Source of the DNA: Hemibagrus wyckioides
Lineage: Eukaryota > Chordata > Actinopteri > Siluriformes > Bagridae
Length of the DNA stretch: 64,000 nucleotides
Direction of reading: 5' to 3'
Assembly: GCF_019097595.1 (NCBI RefSeq)
Contig: NC_080716.1
Coordinates: 26,669,401-26,733,400, forward strand
Under the pieces are notes generated by a model. It ran no database searches. It worked only from the letters and a program-made list of their open reading frames with translations, and had not been told where the DNA came from. Made by a program: the position numbers and the translations under genes. Of this stretch, positions 20,135-30,727 are shown in pieces. How positions within the stretch are numbered: the stretch's first letter is position 1; every line of letters begins with the position of its first letter.

Positions 20135-20586
20135 TGTCACAGGCACGCCGGATCCAACCCCTCACCAGCGCCCTCACTCTCCCGAGTATTGATTTAGATC
20201 ACCTGCACCTCTTCAGTTAATTACCTCCACTCACCTATTTAAGAGCACTCTCTTCACTTCATCCCTGTCTAGTCTCGTTTAGACACCGACTCCATATCAC
20301 TCTGACGTTTGTTAGCATTAGCGCTATAGCTTCCGCTATTTCCCGTGTTGCCCCGAATACTACCTTCTCCTCCTCCTTTTTTTTCTCCTCCACAATTGCT
20401 GCTCTTCCCAACTCTATGCTCCTCCGTGCATGGCCTCATCTCCCTCCAGCTCTGGCTTTCAGTCTCCTCAGACAAGCTGAGTATTCTCCACTCTCCCTTT
20501 TTCCACCCGCTTTCATTTACTAATAAACATACCCCTTCCGGAGTTTAAATACTCCATTGCCTGTTCTTCTCTGGTGTTTTCTGACA
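20135..20586 (+). repeat. 3' LTR
   Basis: 452 bp beginning TGTCACAGG and ending TTTTCTGACA, preceded by the purine tract GAAGAGGGGG (polypurine tract). It contains a polyadenylation-like AATAAA near 20522. No clear target-site duplication with the left end. Confidence 0.88.
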
Positions 20587-21073
20587 GTAGAGGTGTGGTG
20601 CCTATGGTCTGATGAGCTCTATGTCATAAAGCTCGTACCCATAAGGATGATGAGGGGGTAATTTGTGGCTTTGAATTTTCTGAACACATTGGAACATAGA
20701 ACAGTAACAAAATGGAATTTCAGTGGAAATCTGGCATAAAACCCAAACTGGATTGTTGAAGATACGGATTCACCTGAACTTAAAAAAAAAAAATCACATG
20801 ATTTGTCCATTAGGGAAGATATTGACATGTGCTTTGTAGAGTATTGTAGCAGCAAGATTAGAAACTCAGAAATTCTTTTGCAGGATCAAGAAAATATATA
20901 TGTCAATCTCCCAGGGTGACTTCTCTATATTGTCCATTGATGTGATGAAGCCACACTCGGGCACCTCCCACACTCCAGTTGCAAAGCAGAGAGCTCTAGC
21001 TGAAGAACTCACACTAACACACCAACACTCACACTGACACATCCTGCTACTTTTGGTTTGGATTACTGTTTTG
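20587..21073 (+). promoter_or_regulatory. Conserved 5' flank of copy B
   Basis: From about 20695 to the start codon this flank is nearly identical to 39330-39694 upstream of copy C. It has an AAAATATATATG stretch near 20890 that could act as a TATA-like box about 180 bp before the ATG, and a run of CACACTAACACACCAACACTC just upstream of it. Promoter function is inferred from position and conservation only. Confidence 0.35.
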
Positions 21074-21124
21074 ATGACAATGTTTCTAACGTTCTGCATT
21101 TTCACAACCATGTTCTCTACTACT
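21074..21124 (+). pseudogene. dsg2: Copy B exon 1 (signal peptide)
   Basis: 51 bp from ATG to a GTAAGT donor, encoding [17 protein letters not shown], a hydrophobic signal-peptide start identical to that of copy C. A second in-frame ATG is two codons later. This exon itself is intact. Confidence 0.7.
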
Positions 21125-21565
21125 GTAAGTATTTCAAATGCTATTTGTGTTAATATTCTAACATAATTATTATTTTGTTTTGGGTATTTGTTTGTTAGTT
21201 TAGTTAGTTAGTTATTATTTAATGCTTTGTAAAAAAAAAAAATAGTTCCATATCAGTTGATTCTATTGGTTTTGAATTGATTTTGGATTGATTGATTTAG
21301 TATGGTTTACATGGTTAATTATGAGAAAATCTCTTGTAATATGCACTTAACAATGTTAATAATTTTAACAGTAATGAGTAAATAAATGCTCTTAGTCAGT
21401 GGGCTGTCAAGTCATTGGAACTTTAATTGAAAAGAAATCCATACCTCCTGTCTGTGATTCCTGCATACCACCAAACTGTTTCTTTAACTGCTTAAGTGTG
21501 ATTTCTGTTTATGAAAATGTTTATGAAAGTGTGATATATTGTGTGATGTATTTGTGCATGAACAG

Positions 21566-21691
21566 GTAATGTGGGTCAAAGCTGATAAAACAGAGATACA
21601 AACTCTTCACCGACAGAAAAGAAACTGGATGTTCCCTCCAAAAAAACTGTTTGAAAACAAGGATTATCGCAATGAAGAATATATTATCAAA
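21566..21691 (+). pseudogene. dsg2: Copy B exon 2 (propeptide and mature N-terminus)
   Basis: 126 bp, phase 0, donor GTGAGT. Encodes a short propeptide ending HRQKR (proprotein convertase site), then NWMFPPKKLFENKDY: the mature protein would have Trp at position 2, the adhesive strand-swap residue of classical and desmosomal cadherins. The short propeptide is typical of desmogleins; desmocollins have about 100 residues. Confidence 0.8.
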
Positions 21692-23816
21692 GTGAGTATT
21701 TATCCTGAATTTATAAGATATTAACAGTATGAATAATTATTAAATGCTTTTATTAAGGTTAATGTGAGCATGCAACAAATGTTATGGAAGGTCACTAAAT
21801 GTAAAATTAAGTATTAATGGAAAATTAAAGTTATTACAAATTCTATTATAATTATTACATCAACTATTTTAAAGGCAGAAGAACAATTTAGGGTAGTATT
21901 TGTGGCTTAAAAATGATTTAAAAAAATAGTAAGATGGCATCAATTTGATTTATTTTTACCATTTCAGAACCTCTGGTAATTCTTTAAATATGTTCCCCAC
22001 ATTTAAAGCCTCTAATAAGAATTTGTCCTTGTGTTTATGTACACAATAATCATCTGGTTACCAAAAAGACCAGAGCTGGTCAAACAGTATTCTACTTATT
22101 TACAGTTTATTTACATTTAGATGACTGCCTATAAAGAATATCCAAGTACAAGGTCAACATGGAGGTTAAATTCAGGTTCATCGCAATACCATCATTCCGA
22201 TATTAATGCCAAAGTTTAGGATCATAACATTTGATGCCAAATGACAAAATATATTTATTATGATTTTATTCACAAAAAAGTAATAAATAGATATCATGAT
22301 ACTGGCCATGTTTGTTGGCATTGACCTTAAATGGCACCAATGCATAATTTTACATTATAGTGAAAGTCTCCATTTCTCAATAATCTAATGTATATATGAA
22401 ATATAGTTTCAGTTTGAAAACATTATTTTCTTAGTAATTGCTAAATGGTGCAAATTGAATAAGAAATGAGAGGTATCAATTGGACAATTTTATTTACAAA
22501 ACATGGATGAATATCAAGCAAATTTAATTCCTTTCAAGTAAAAGTATTTAACCTGAGGATGTCTGTTAAAGTTATTTTTCTCTTTAACTGCCTAAATGCA
22601 TTTTTAACATACTTTCAGATTTAAAGTGCACTAAGCCTATGACCCAAAGAAGTTTTACAAGTTAAAGAAAAAGGCAGCTAAGGCATTCCTGATAGTAGTG
22701 CCATGTGAATGCATCACTGACTTTCACATTAGACCTGGCCATAGAAAAGAGCTCTTGCACTACAAGAACCCACACTTTATAATTAGCAAGAATAACCCAA
22801 CAGATAGTATCTTGAATATCATTAGTCACAATCAGCATACCTCACTATTGGAATTTAGAAGTTAGCTTGTCTTTCACTGGTTGTTAATCTTTCAAGCATG
22901 ATGTTAAGATTGTGTTTTTCCATGAGTCATCCATAGTAAACATTTAACATAAGGGTTATATATTATATAAAACTATATAATATTATAATACTTTATTCAA
23001 AATGAGACAAAAAGGATTTCTACACTCAATAGTGGCTTTATTAAAGATTAATTACAGTGTTTTTAACATACTTTGTTTAACAGAACTTTTTTATTGCACG
23101 TTCTGAAGCTGAAACTTTTTGAAGAGCCATTTTGTTGAATTACATGAGGAAATGGGTCACAAAGAGTAAATTTTATAGAAATTCACCAAGAAACTCCAGG
23201 CAAGAAAATTTGGGCTGTAGTAACTTATTGTTTTTAAGATAAAACTTTTTATTGGCCTTAAGTCAATCTGGATTTGTTCATAGTTGCTTATACTAAAAGA
23301 CTACAAGAGGTATTTCCACTGAAATGAGATGTTCTGCTCCCTTTGACCATAAATCAAGGTCCTACACAAAATACTGGCAGGAAGTGTTTGTGCATAAATG
23401 GCATTCATGATGTGCAATTCTGTCTGTTACTATCAAAATGAGTCCAAATGAGTTGTCTATTTATAACAATAGTGAATCTCTTAACTGAAGAACAAATATT
23501 GCTTTACTGGCCCAAATCACATAACACATTAAATAGTATACTAAATTATACACAATAGTTTAGCTGGTGCTATGAAGGACATACTGTTATATCATAATAT
23601 TTTGTAAAGTTCTGTTTATGACACAAACTTTAACTTGTATAGTTTTTTTATTGGGATTGCTTTTAAAACTAACATGTATTAGTTAATTTAAACCCATGAA
23701 TTCTGGTCAAACAGTGTTCTACTTATTTACAGTTTATTTACATTTAGATGACTGTTTATAAAGAATATCCAAGTACAAGGTCAACATGGAGTTTAAATCC
23801 AGGTTCATCGCAATAC

Positions 23817-24187
23817 TGTAGCAGCGTATGCAGAACCTGTATGCCAGAGGGAGCCCTCGCCTGAGTTTTAACATTGTGTGCTTATTTCCAGTGTTTCTAG
23901 GCTATTTAAACTGCATGCTGCCTTTGTTCTACGCGAAGTATCGTTTCCTCTTTAGAGTGCGTACCAAGCCTTTATTCTCTGTATTACGATTGCTCTGTGT
24001 GTGATCCTTGCCTTCCCTAGTTGACTACGAGTTCTGGTGTTCGGCTTTGGTTTTGGTTTTCCCAGTGTGTTTGATTTCCCGGTTCTGATCTATTGCCTGC
24101 CTATTTCGTTACGTCTTTTGGCTGCCGTTTTCTAATAAAGATCTGCATTATGGATTCTGATCCTACTGCCTCGAATGCATCCTTACA
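23817..24187 (+). mobile_element. Solo LTR (Ty3/Gypsy)
   Basis: 371 bp beginning TGTAGCAGCG and ending CATCCTTACA, with AATAAAG near the 3' end, flanked by AATAC (23812-23816) and AATAT (24188-24192), a 5-bp target duplication with one change. The uninterrupted site CAATACCATCATTCC is present at 22186-22200 in the first half of the intron duplication. Its GAGCCCTCGCCT block resembles the LTR stub at about 46260-46311. Confidence 0.85.
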
Positions 24188-25259
24188 AATATCATCATTC
24201 CGATATTGACCCCAAAGTCTAGGTCAAAACATTTGATGCCAAATGACAAAATATACTTATTATGATTTTATTCACAAAAAAAGTAATAAATAGATATCAT
24301 GATACTGGCCATGTTTGTTGGCATTGACCTTAAATGGCACCAATGCATAATTTTACATTATAGTGAAAGTCTCTATTTCAATACTCTAATGTATATATGA
24401 AAATATAGTTTCAGTTTGAAAACATTAGTTTCTTAGTAATTGCTAAATGGTGCAAATTGAATAAGAAATTAGAGGTATTAATTGGACAATTTTATTTACA
24501 AAACATGGATGAATATCAACAAGCAAATTTAATTCCTTTCAAGTAAAAGTATTTAACCTGAGGATGTCTGTTAGTTATTTTTCTCTTTAACTGCCTAAAT
24601 GCATTTTTAACATACTTTCAAAATTAAAGTACACTAAGCCTACCAGCATACCTGACTATTGGAATTTCTCCAGAATCAAGTCTTCCAGAGAAGTTAGCTT
24701 TCACTGGTTATCAATCTTTGAAGCATGACGTAAAGATTGTGTTTTTCCGTGAGTAAATGTACACAGTAGTTTAGCAGGTGCTATGAAGGCCATACTGTTA
24801 TACCATAATATTTAGTAAAGTTCTGTTTATGACACAAACTTTAACTTGACAGATACTGTTTACAACTACTAACATTCATCTGCTTTGAAAGGATTACATT
24901 AGTATAGAAGACCGAAAACTGCACTAGTGGGTAGTACCGCTGGTTTTATGCCCCTTAAAGCAAAGTATTTGTCAAAGTACTGCATTTGATGTATGTGGCA
25001 TATATTAAATTCAGGAATTCATTTTATCATGAATATAGGGGTGGCTTGAGATCCAGATCAAATAGAAGTTGTCACCTGTGGCTAGATACATGAATTGGTC
25101 AAAGCATTGAAGTTGTAAGTGATGTACTCACCATGATGGGAATAAAAAAATGACAGGGTGTGCTGTAAGACAGTCTTGCACAGTCAAGAAAGTACACAAT
25201 CTTTCAATTCAAGGTTTGTGTTTATGAGAGCCTAAATAACAATTGGGTGGTCCTCACCA

Positions 25260-25600
25260 TGGAGATGAGACCAACATCTTGATTTTTTTCTTCTTAAGAC
25301 ATACAAATGTCCATTTACTGGTGTGATTTGGATCACTGTCTTGTTGCATGACCAAATTTCATCCCAGTATAAGCTCCTGGACAAGCTCCTGCTCCCATAT
25401 TCTTTTTGAAAGAAGAGCTTTTTTCTTTCCGCCTTTCATGAAAGCTATACTTGTTCAGTCTTTTTGTGAAGTGGTAACCATAAATATATGTACTTACAGA
25501 GATCTGCAGGTCACATGATATCGCTGTGCATTAAATGGTCTTATCTTGGACCATGAAATGGAGGAGTGGTCCTCCCAGCAAATTCTTATAGTTTACTTAT
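25260..25600 (-). mobile_element. Old Tc1-like DNA transposon remnant
   Basis: Contains TGGATCACTGTCTTGTTGCA and TACTTGTTCAGTCTTTTT, phrases of a common fish DNA transposon read on the minus strand. Its left part recurs at about 42650-42830 in copy C, where a later Tc1 element cuts it, so this insertion predates the B/C duplication. Confidence 0.45.
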
Positions 25601-25804
25601 ACAGAAAGTTACAGCATTATCAGCATTATATTAACTGTCACAAAGTGACACTGGAGATTTTTCCAAAACTTTATCATATGAACATATTAATTTGTTAAAC
25701 ATAAACAATTTTCTAGATCATGTTAATTATTAGTTTTTTATTGGGTATTCTGTTAAAACTATCCTGTATTAGTTAATTTAAACCCATGAATTCTTTTGCT
25801 GAAG

Positions 25805-25966
25805 AAAATTAATAAATACTCTGTCTTCAAAAGCACTGATGAAGAAACCAGAACGGATATTATATATTCTCTGTTAGAGGAGGAATTGAATTTATTCACT
25901 GTAGACAGAATGAGCAGCTACGTAAAGATCCATGGCATCTTGGACAGAGAGAAAGATGTTTATGAA
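25805..25966 (+). pseudogene. dsg2: Copy B exon 3 (EC1)
   Basis: Encodes [18 protein letters not shown] and LDREKDVYE, matching copy C 45305-45445. The 5' end differs: copy C has a clean TTTCAG acceptor, whereas here the nearest AG (CAAAAG) would put the exon out of frame, and an in-frame start needs the CTGAAG at 25799-25804. The start given is that in-frame option. One Glu codon is lost before DVYE. Confidence 0.65.
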
Positions 25967-26497
25967 GTAAGTGTATCCTCTGCATCACATGTTCTGTAAT
26001 GATAGTGATGGTTGTGATGTACTGAATGTAATGCAAATGTTTAGTGAAGGGTTCTTTATTAAATTATTGTAATATGCATTTGTTTGTTTTTTGTTTGTTT
26101 GTTTGTTTGTTTGTTTGTTTTAATAATACAGCAGCATGGTTGTACAATGGAGTGCATGGCCACCTTACATCTCCACGTCCCTGGTTTAATCACTTCTTTA
26201 CTGTCTGTGTGGAGTTTCACATGTTTTCCTTTCAATGTACAAAATACTTAAACTATATATTTCATGAGGCACAGTTGTTGTGAAATTTTAACTTTGGTCA
26301 TATGAAAATTTGGTCAAATTCTTTAAAAAAATAATTTGATGTTAAGTAATTTCAAATGGTTTGGTAAATTGAATCAAACTGCTACAGCACTGGTAGAGCT
26401 CACATCATTTGTTTCCTCACCCTAATTTGTATGATTTACACAGTTATTCTTTAGAAATAACCAGCAATGCATGTCTGACAGAGGTCTGACTGTCTGA
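25967..26497 (+). other. Copy B intron 3 remnant
   Basis: Matches 45446-45946 of copy C, with a GTTT microsatellite at about 26085-26120 and the repeat with GGTTGTACAATGGAGTGCATGG. It ends at the deletion that removed exon 4. Confidence 0.75.
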
Positions 26498-26641
26498 GCT
26501 AAGGATAAAGACCAGGAAGGCACAACATATTCAAAAATTACCTACAAAGTTATACAGCAGGATCCAGCTGGAGAGATGATGTTCAAAATCAGCCGTACAT
26601 CTGGTGAAATCAAAGTCAGTATGAATACTCTGGAACGAGAG
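26498..26641 (+). pseudogene. dsg2: Copy B exon 5, 5'-truncated (EC2)
   Basis: Matches copy C exon 5 from its eighth to ninth codon ([13 protein letters not shown]) to the GTGAGA donor, but the acceptor and first part are gone. Directly upstream the sequence is from intron 3 (matching about 45895-45945 of copy C). Confidence 0.85.
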
Positions 26642-27429
26642 GTGAGAGCATCACTCACAAAAATACAGGCATCACAACCACTCCACACAATCACAAGTTT
26701 TTCAGCAGTCTCATGAAAGTGAGACAAAGATTACCATCTTCTGGGCCTATTTTAAAGCACTTCTGCTTTTTTTGAATTTGGTAGATTTTGTGATTATCCA
26801 TTTTTTTAATTTACCAATATAAAGATATAAAAATAAAAATATCCAATGTTCATTAATCAAATGTCACACAACCATTCCTTAAAATTTTATGTATGTATGT
26901 ATTTATGTATCTATTTATTTCATGTAAGTCTAAGGCAGATGAAAGTGTGGACAATGTGTTTGTAAAGTACAAGACAAACAAAACTGAACAAAAAAAGCCA
27001 AAACCTTAAATACAAGGAAAATAAACAAAGGCTATGAGCGAGGCTGTGGAACACACACACACTCACACACAACACACACACATTCACACACACACAAACA
27101 CAACAAACACAGAGCTGAAACAACAAATCTTTCACAAACAGACCCTGAAAGGCAAGACTTTGAAATGTGAAATAAAATGTGTTGGAGCAGATGGCTAATG
27201 TAGTTCAGTGGGGATTCCGGCATAACCATGTTCATTTACCTCATCATGACAGGGTTTTCTTGGTACTCATACTGGGAATTTCGTCACGGTCATTTGAGGC
27301 ATTCTTCTGCTCTACTGATATTTTTTATAGAGTGCTCCTTTAATACAAGAAAGAATTTTAAACAATCATTTTTTAAGTTGTTAAGATTTAAGAGATGAGA
27401 TTATTTTCAACGTTTCTTTTTTTGCAAAG
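26642..27429 (+). other. Copy B intron 5
   Basis: AT-rich with a CA-rich tract at about 27050-27112. Aligns with 50275-50977 of copy C. No gene seen; minus-strand frames here are translations of the CA repeat. Confidence 0.7.
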
Positions 27430-27579
27430 AAACAAGAAATGTACAAACTGCTAATCACGGCTACAGATATGGATGGAGCAGATTCTGATCCCAACAACAG
27501 ACCAATGACAGGAACAGGGATGGTGACCATCAACATACTTGACATCAGTGATAATATCCCCACATTGGAGAACGTGTCT
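27430..27579 (+). pseudogene. dsg2: Copy B exon 6 (EC2 end)
   Basis: 150 bp, phase 0 at both ends. Encodes [17 protein letters not shown] and the EC2/EC3 linker, where the calcium motif reads DISDN instead of the DVNDN of copy C: Asn lost at a key position. Confidence 0.82.
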
Positions 27580-28864
27580 GTGAGTGTTTTTCTATAGATT
27601 AATTTGTTATAATGAATTCCTAATGTCATTTGTCTCAAAATGAAATAACTCTCAATTATTTGCAGTAAAAATAGTATTACCTATCGGGCCAAGTGTCACA
27701 GCACCTTCTATGCACTGAATATTAACATTCTAGCACAAGCCTATGTTGCATAGCCATGTATCAAACTTGGATTCTCTATATGATTTGCATTTTAACCAGG
27801 CTAATCTCTCCTCACTGCCCTATTTGAATAAGACTGATATACAATAATTAAATTCACTCCTTCATATATAGATATATAGTAACACATTCATAATATTCAG
27901 ATAGTTGAAGGTCACCAAGGATGGTAAAGGTTCCCTAAGTTCAAATATATTGGTATTGAGAATTCAAACTTAAACTTGATATGTTGCTATGCTAGAGGCA
28001 TAATGTTTACATTCAGCGTTTAAAAGGTTGTATGTGAAGGGTTTTTTTTCTGTGAGACTGGGTTGCTATCAGCACCGAGCAAATGATCAAACCAGAGCAC
28101 AGAAATCTGAAAAATGGCTGAACACTTCTTTATATAATGTGTGTGTTGTGTGCAGTATGAGGCTAGTGTGGAGGAGAATATCAAGAATAAGAAAGTGATC
28201 CGGATTAAGACCATAGACAAGAATAAGGAATACACTGAAAACTGGGAGGCCGTGTACACCATCATTTCAGGAAATGAGGCTGGTTATTTCAACATCACCG
28301 CAGGTCCCAAAACTAATGAGGGCATCCTGATGGTCACTAAGGTAAGACAGCTCATTTACACATGTGGCACAACTGATGATCGTCCTGGTAGCCTTTATTT
28401 CACATGACAATCTTGAGTGACTCTGTCTTTGGAAATAGTGTTGTCTACATTAAAGACTACATAAACCTTTTTTGGAAAAAAACATCTCAGATGTTGTACA
28501 GTCAGGGAACCACTTTAACTATTATAACTTAAAATCTATTAAAAATATATTGATCCTTTCTGGGCAGATTTGTTCATATTGCACATAATAAGCTGATTGT
28601 TTAAATGTGTACAATGTGTTGTCTCTTTGTTCTATTTATCAAACCTACTGGCTTTATTCAATTACAATAAACACATTAATGTGAACCGGTTAAGAGCTTT
28701 AATAATAAACAGAAATAACTAAAGAATGGTGGTTTAAGATTTCTGGGTAAAGATTGTATCTAAATGGAAGAAAAAAACTATCAATGAAATTACAGACCCC
28801 TTTGGCTAGTCCTCATGGACTCCATTATGGATCTATGACATTTATATTGTCTTTTCTATTAAAG
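27580..28864 (+). other. Copy B introns 6 and 7
   Basis: Two ordinary introns around exon 7 (28156-28341), each aligning with copy C (51128-51841 and 52028-52584). AT-rich, nothing coding seen. Confidence 0.7.
28156..28341 (+). pseudogene. dsg2: Copy B exon 7 (EC3)
   Basis: 186 bp after TGTGCAG. Encodes [36 protein letters not shown], matching the [24 protein letters not shown] block of human DSG2 EC3. Open. Confidence 0.83.
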
Positions 28865-29133
28865 GAGCTGAACTATGAGGAGTTTAAAGAGATCAGTCTG
28901 AAAGTGGTGGTCAACAACAAGGCGGCTTATCAAAAGTCAGTGGTGAAAGACAAGATTATAGAATACCCCATTAAGATAAAAGTGCAGAACGTGCACGAAG
29001 CCCCTCATTTCCAGCCTGCGGTCAAAGATGTCAGAGTTTCTGAAGACCGCGAAGTCATTGATCTTTGATGATTGGTCATCACCACCTACACAGCCACAGA
29101 CACTGATACGATGTCAACTGCCACTAATGTCAG
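28865..29133 (+). pseudogene. dsg2: Copy B exon 8 with tandem stop codons
   Basis: 269 bp, 3 bp longer than copy C exon 8. Encodes ELNYEEFKEISLKVVVNNK and the EC3/EC4 linker up to EVIDL, then TGA TGA at 29066-29071 where copy C reads on. The frame after the stops still matches copy C. Confidence 0.88.
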
Positions 29134-30584
29134 GTGAGAGAGAGAAACTCTAAACCTGAAAGTGTTTAATAGATAAAAATTACAGTTTTTATCTGAGGTT
29201 AACTACTTTGAGCATTTTAAGCAATAGCATATCCTTTACTGATCACTTATAGAATTGAAGCCAGTGGTAGAATTTATCAATGAATTTATCACTGGTCACA
29301 TTTGACTCAATTCAGTGTACGGTCAGAAACATGAAGTATTTCAGAATATTTCAACGTATAAATTCTCAACCATTCAGAGGTTGATATGGGAGCTGAATTT
29401 CACTTTATTAATGTCAGTTCAGTTTCAGTTAGTTATTAATTTCTAATTAGTTTCTAATTCAGTTTGTTATTTATCACTCGATGTTCGACTGAGCTGGAAT
29501 TAACACTTTAGACATTATAGCATGTCAAATTTAATTACAGCTGCACTGTAATTAAATTACACTAATTTAATTATTAACTAATGATTTAGATGAATCCTAG
29601 AAATAGTCTTTATCTTGAGCCAGTCCCTGAATGGGATTGCACACACACACTCATTCACATTTCCATTCATCTCAGGATCACTTTTATTAAAGCTTGCATT
29701 TAAACAAAGGCCATTTTGGCATTAACTTTATTTTTATATGTTTCTTTATATGTTTCTATTTTACTTTATTTAATTTTATTTCTGTTATCTTAGCTTACTG
29801 TTAATTCAATTTTCTCTATTTTTATAATAATCTGACTTTTTATATAAAAAGTCGCACAAAAAGTCGCACAAAAAATTTCACTGAATTTAAATGTGAATAG
29901 GAAACGATACATAATGGCTTTCGTTCACTTATACAACAGTGGCTTGTAAGGAGAAGAATAGAATTCATTCATATTCTAACAGGTGAGAACAGAAAATTAG
30001 AAAACAAAAAATAAAGATATATATTTGATTATCTTTTGGCAATTCTCTTATTCTTTGTTTCATGTTGAATCACATAAACCCAGTTTATTTATTTTAAGCA
30101 GTGTTCATTCTTGCAGCTACCTTACACTGACCTCATGGAGGAAGTTGTTTTTGGAACGAGCTTTTGTGGTTAAAAAGTATAAAAAACTTTAATTTTATAA
30201 GACAATTACAGATCGTTTCGCTAGATAAGAGCCTTCTTTCTTGGCTGGGCTTGTTTAGAGCCCCCTGAAGCTGCATTTAAACTGCATTTTAGAAATTCAA
30301 ACTCAAATGGAGAAAAATCCTGAAATGTGTTCCTAAAAAAACATCATTTCTTTACAACTGAAGAAAGAATGATAGGAACATCTTGGATGACAAGGGGTTA
30401 AGTAAATTATTTGTAAATTGTTGTTCTGAAAGTGGAATTCTCCTTTAAAGGAGGTTATTCCTTTTTATTTATTTTTCTTACTGTATTTTGGGCTTGTTTA
30501 AAAACATACTGTATCTTTGTTTAAAGTTGTTGGCTGAAATTGTTGTCAGGTCTAAAAATTAAAAGCATTGTTTTATTGCTGTAG
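29134..30584 (+). other. Copy B intron 8
   Basis: AT-rich. It aligns in blocks with intron 8 of copies A and C but lacks both the coding remnant of copy A and the Tc1 element of copy C. Nothing else recognised. Confidence 0.7.
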
Positions 30585-30727
30585 TTATTTGAAAGGAAAA
30601 GATGTTGACCAATGGGTGAGCATTGATGAGCAAACAGGCGAGGTCAGACTCATCAAATACCCAGACCACGAGTCCGAGTATGTGAAAAATGGAATATACT
30701 ATGTCAAAATCTTAGCAATGACCGATG
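30585..30727 (+). pseudogene. dsg2: Copy B exon 9 (EC4)
   Basis: 143 bp, GTAG acceptor and GTAAGT donor, open. The first base is T instead of G, changing the codon split with exon 8 from Arg to Ser. Otherwise nearly identical to copy C exon 9. Confidence 0.82.

Larger units (their letters stand above)
15837..20586 (+). mobile_element. Ty3/Gypsy chromovirus-type retrotransposon, defective
   Basis: Two LTR copies in direct orientation: truncated 5' LTR 15837-16063 and full 3' LTR 20135-20586. Between them, mostly in one frame, lie gag (from 16072), a zinc-knuckle remnant (about 16725-16765), aspartic protease (DSGSA near 16890), reverse transcriptase (about 17370-18000), RNase H (about 18280-18555), integrase (about 18830-19530) and a chromodomain (about 19888-20060). 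The chromodomain marks the chromovirus branch. Breaks: in-frame stops at 17611, 18556, 18916 and 19531, a frameshift near 19700, one Asp codon missing from the RT catalytic motif (17866-17877), and a Cys-to-Ser change in the zinc knuckle. It cannot be autonomous. Confidence 0.9.
22073..25795 (+). repeat. Tandem duplication inside copy B intron 2
   Basis: Both halves start with a GGTCAAACAGT.TTCTACTTATTTACAG block (22077 and 23706) and share long stretches (for example 22140-22620 with 23765-24640). Both end with a TTAGTTAATTTAAACCCATGAATTCT block (23675-23701 and 25768-25794). The second half lost the segment matching 22660-22840. Confidence 0.8.
21692..25804 (+). other. Copy B intron 2
   Basis: AT-rich. 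Contains a tandem duplication (about 22073-23702 and 23703-25795), a solo LTR in the second copy and an old transposon remnant at about 25260-25600. The first copy aligns with 40676 onwards in copy C, which has only one. No gene seen. Confidence 0.75.

Noticed and set aside
19343..20197. 284-codon open frame in the Gypsy element
   Set aside because: It is in another frame than integrase and chromodomain; a shadow caused by the low stop density of this GC-richer element.
20866..21111. Minus-strand open frame over exon 1 of copy B (also 39517-39732)
   Set aside because: It is antisense to a conserved 5' flank and signal-peptide exon; conservation is explained by the tandem duplication and there is no recognisable domain.
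26920..27235. Minus-strand Cys/Val-rich frames
   Set aside because: They are translations of a CA/GT dinucleotide tract (VCVCVCV pattern).
27381..27638. Minus-strand open frames opposite exon 6 (also 50944-51231)
   Set aside because: Shadow of the + strand cadherin exon, which has matching phases, splice sites and calcium motifs.
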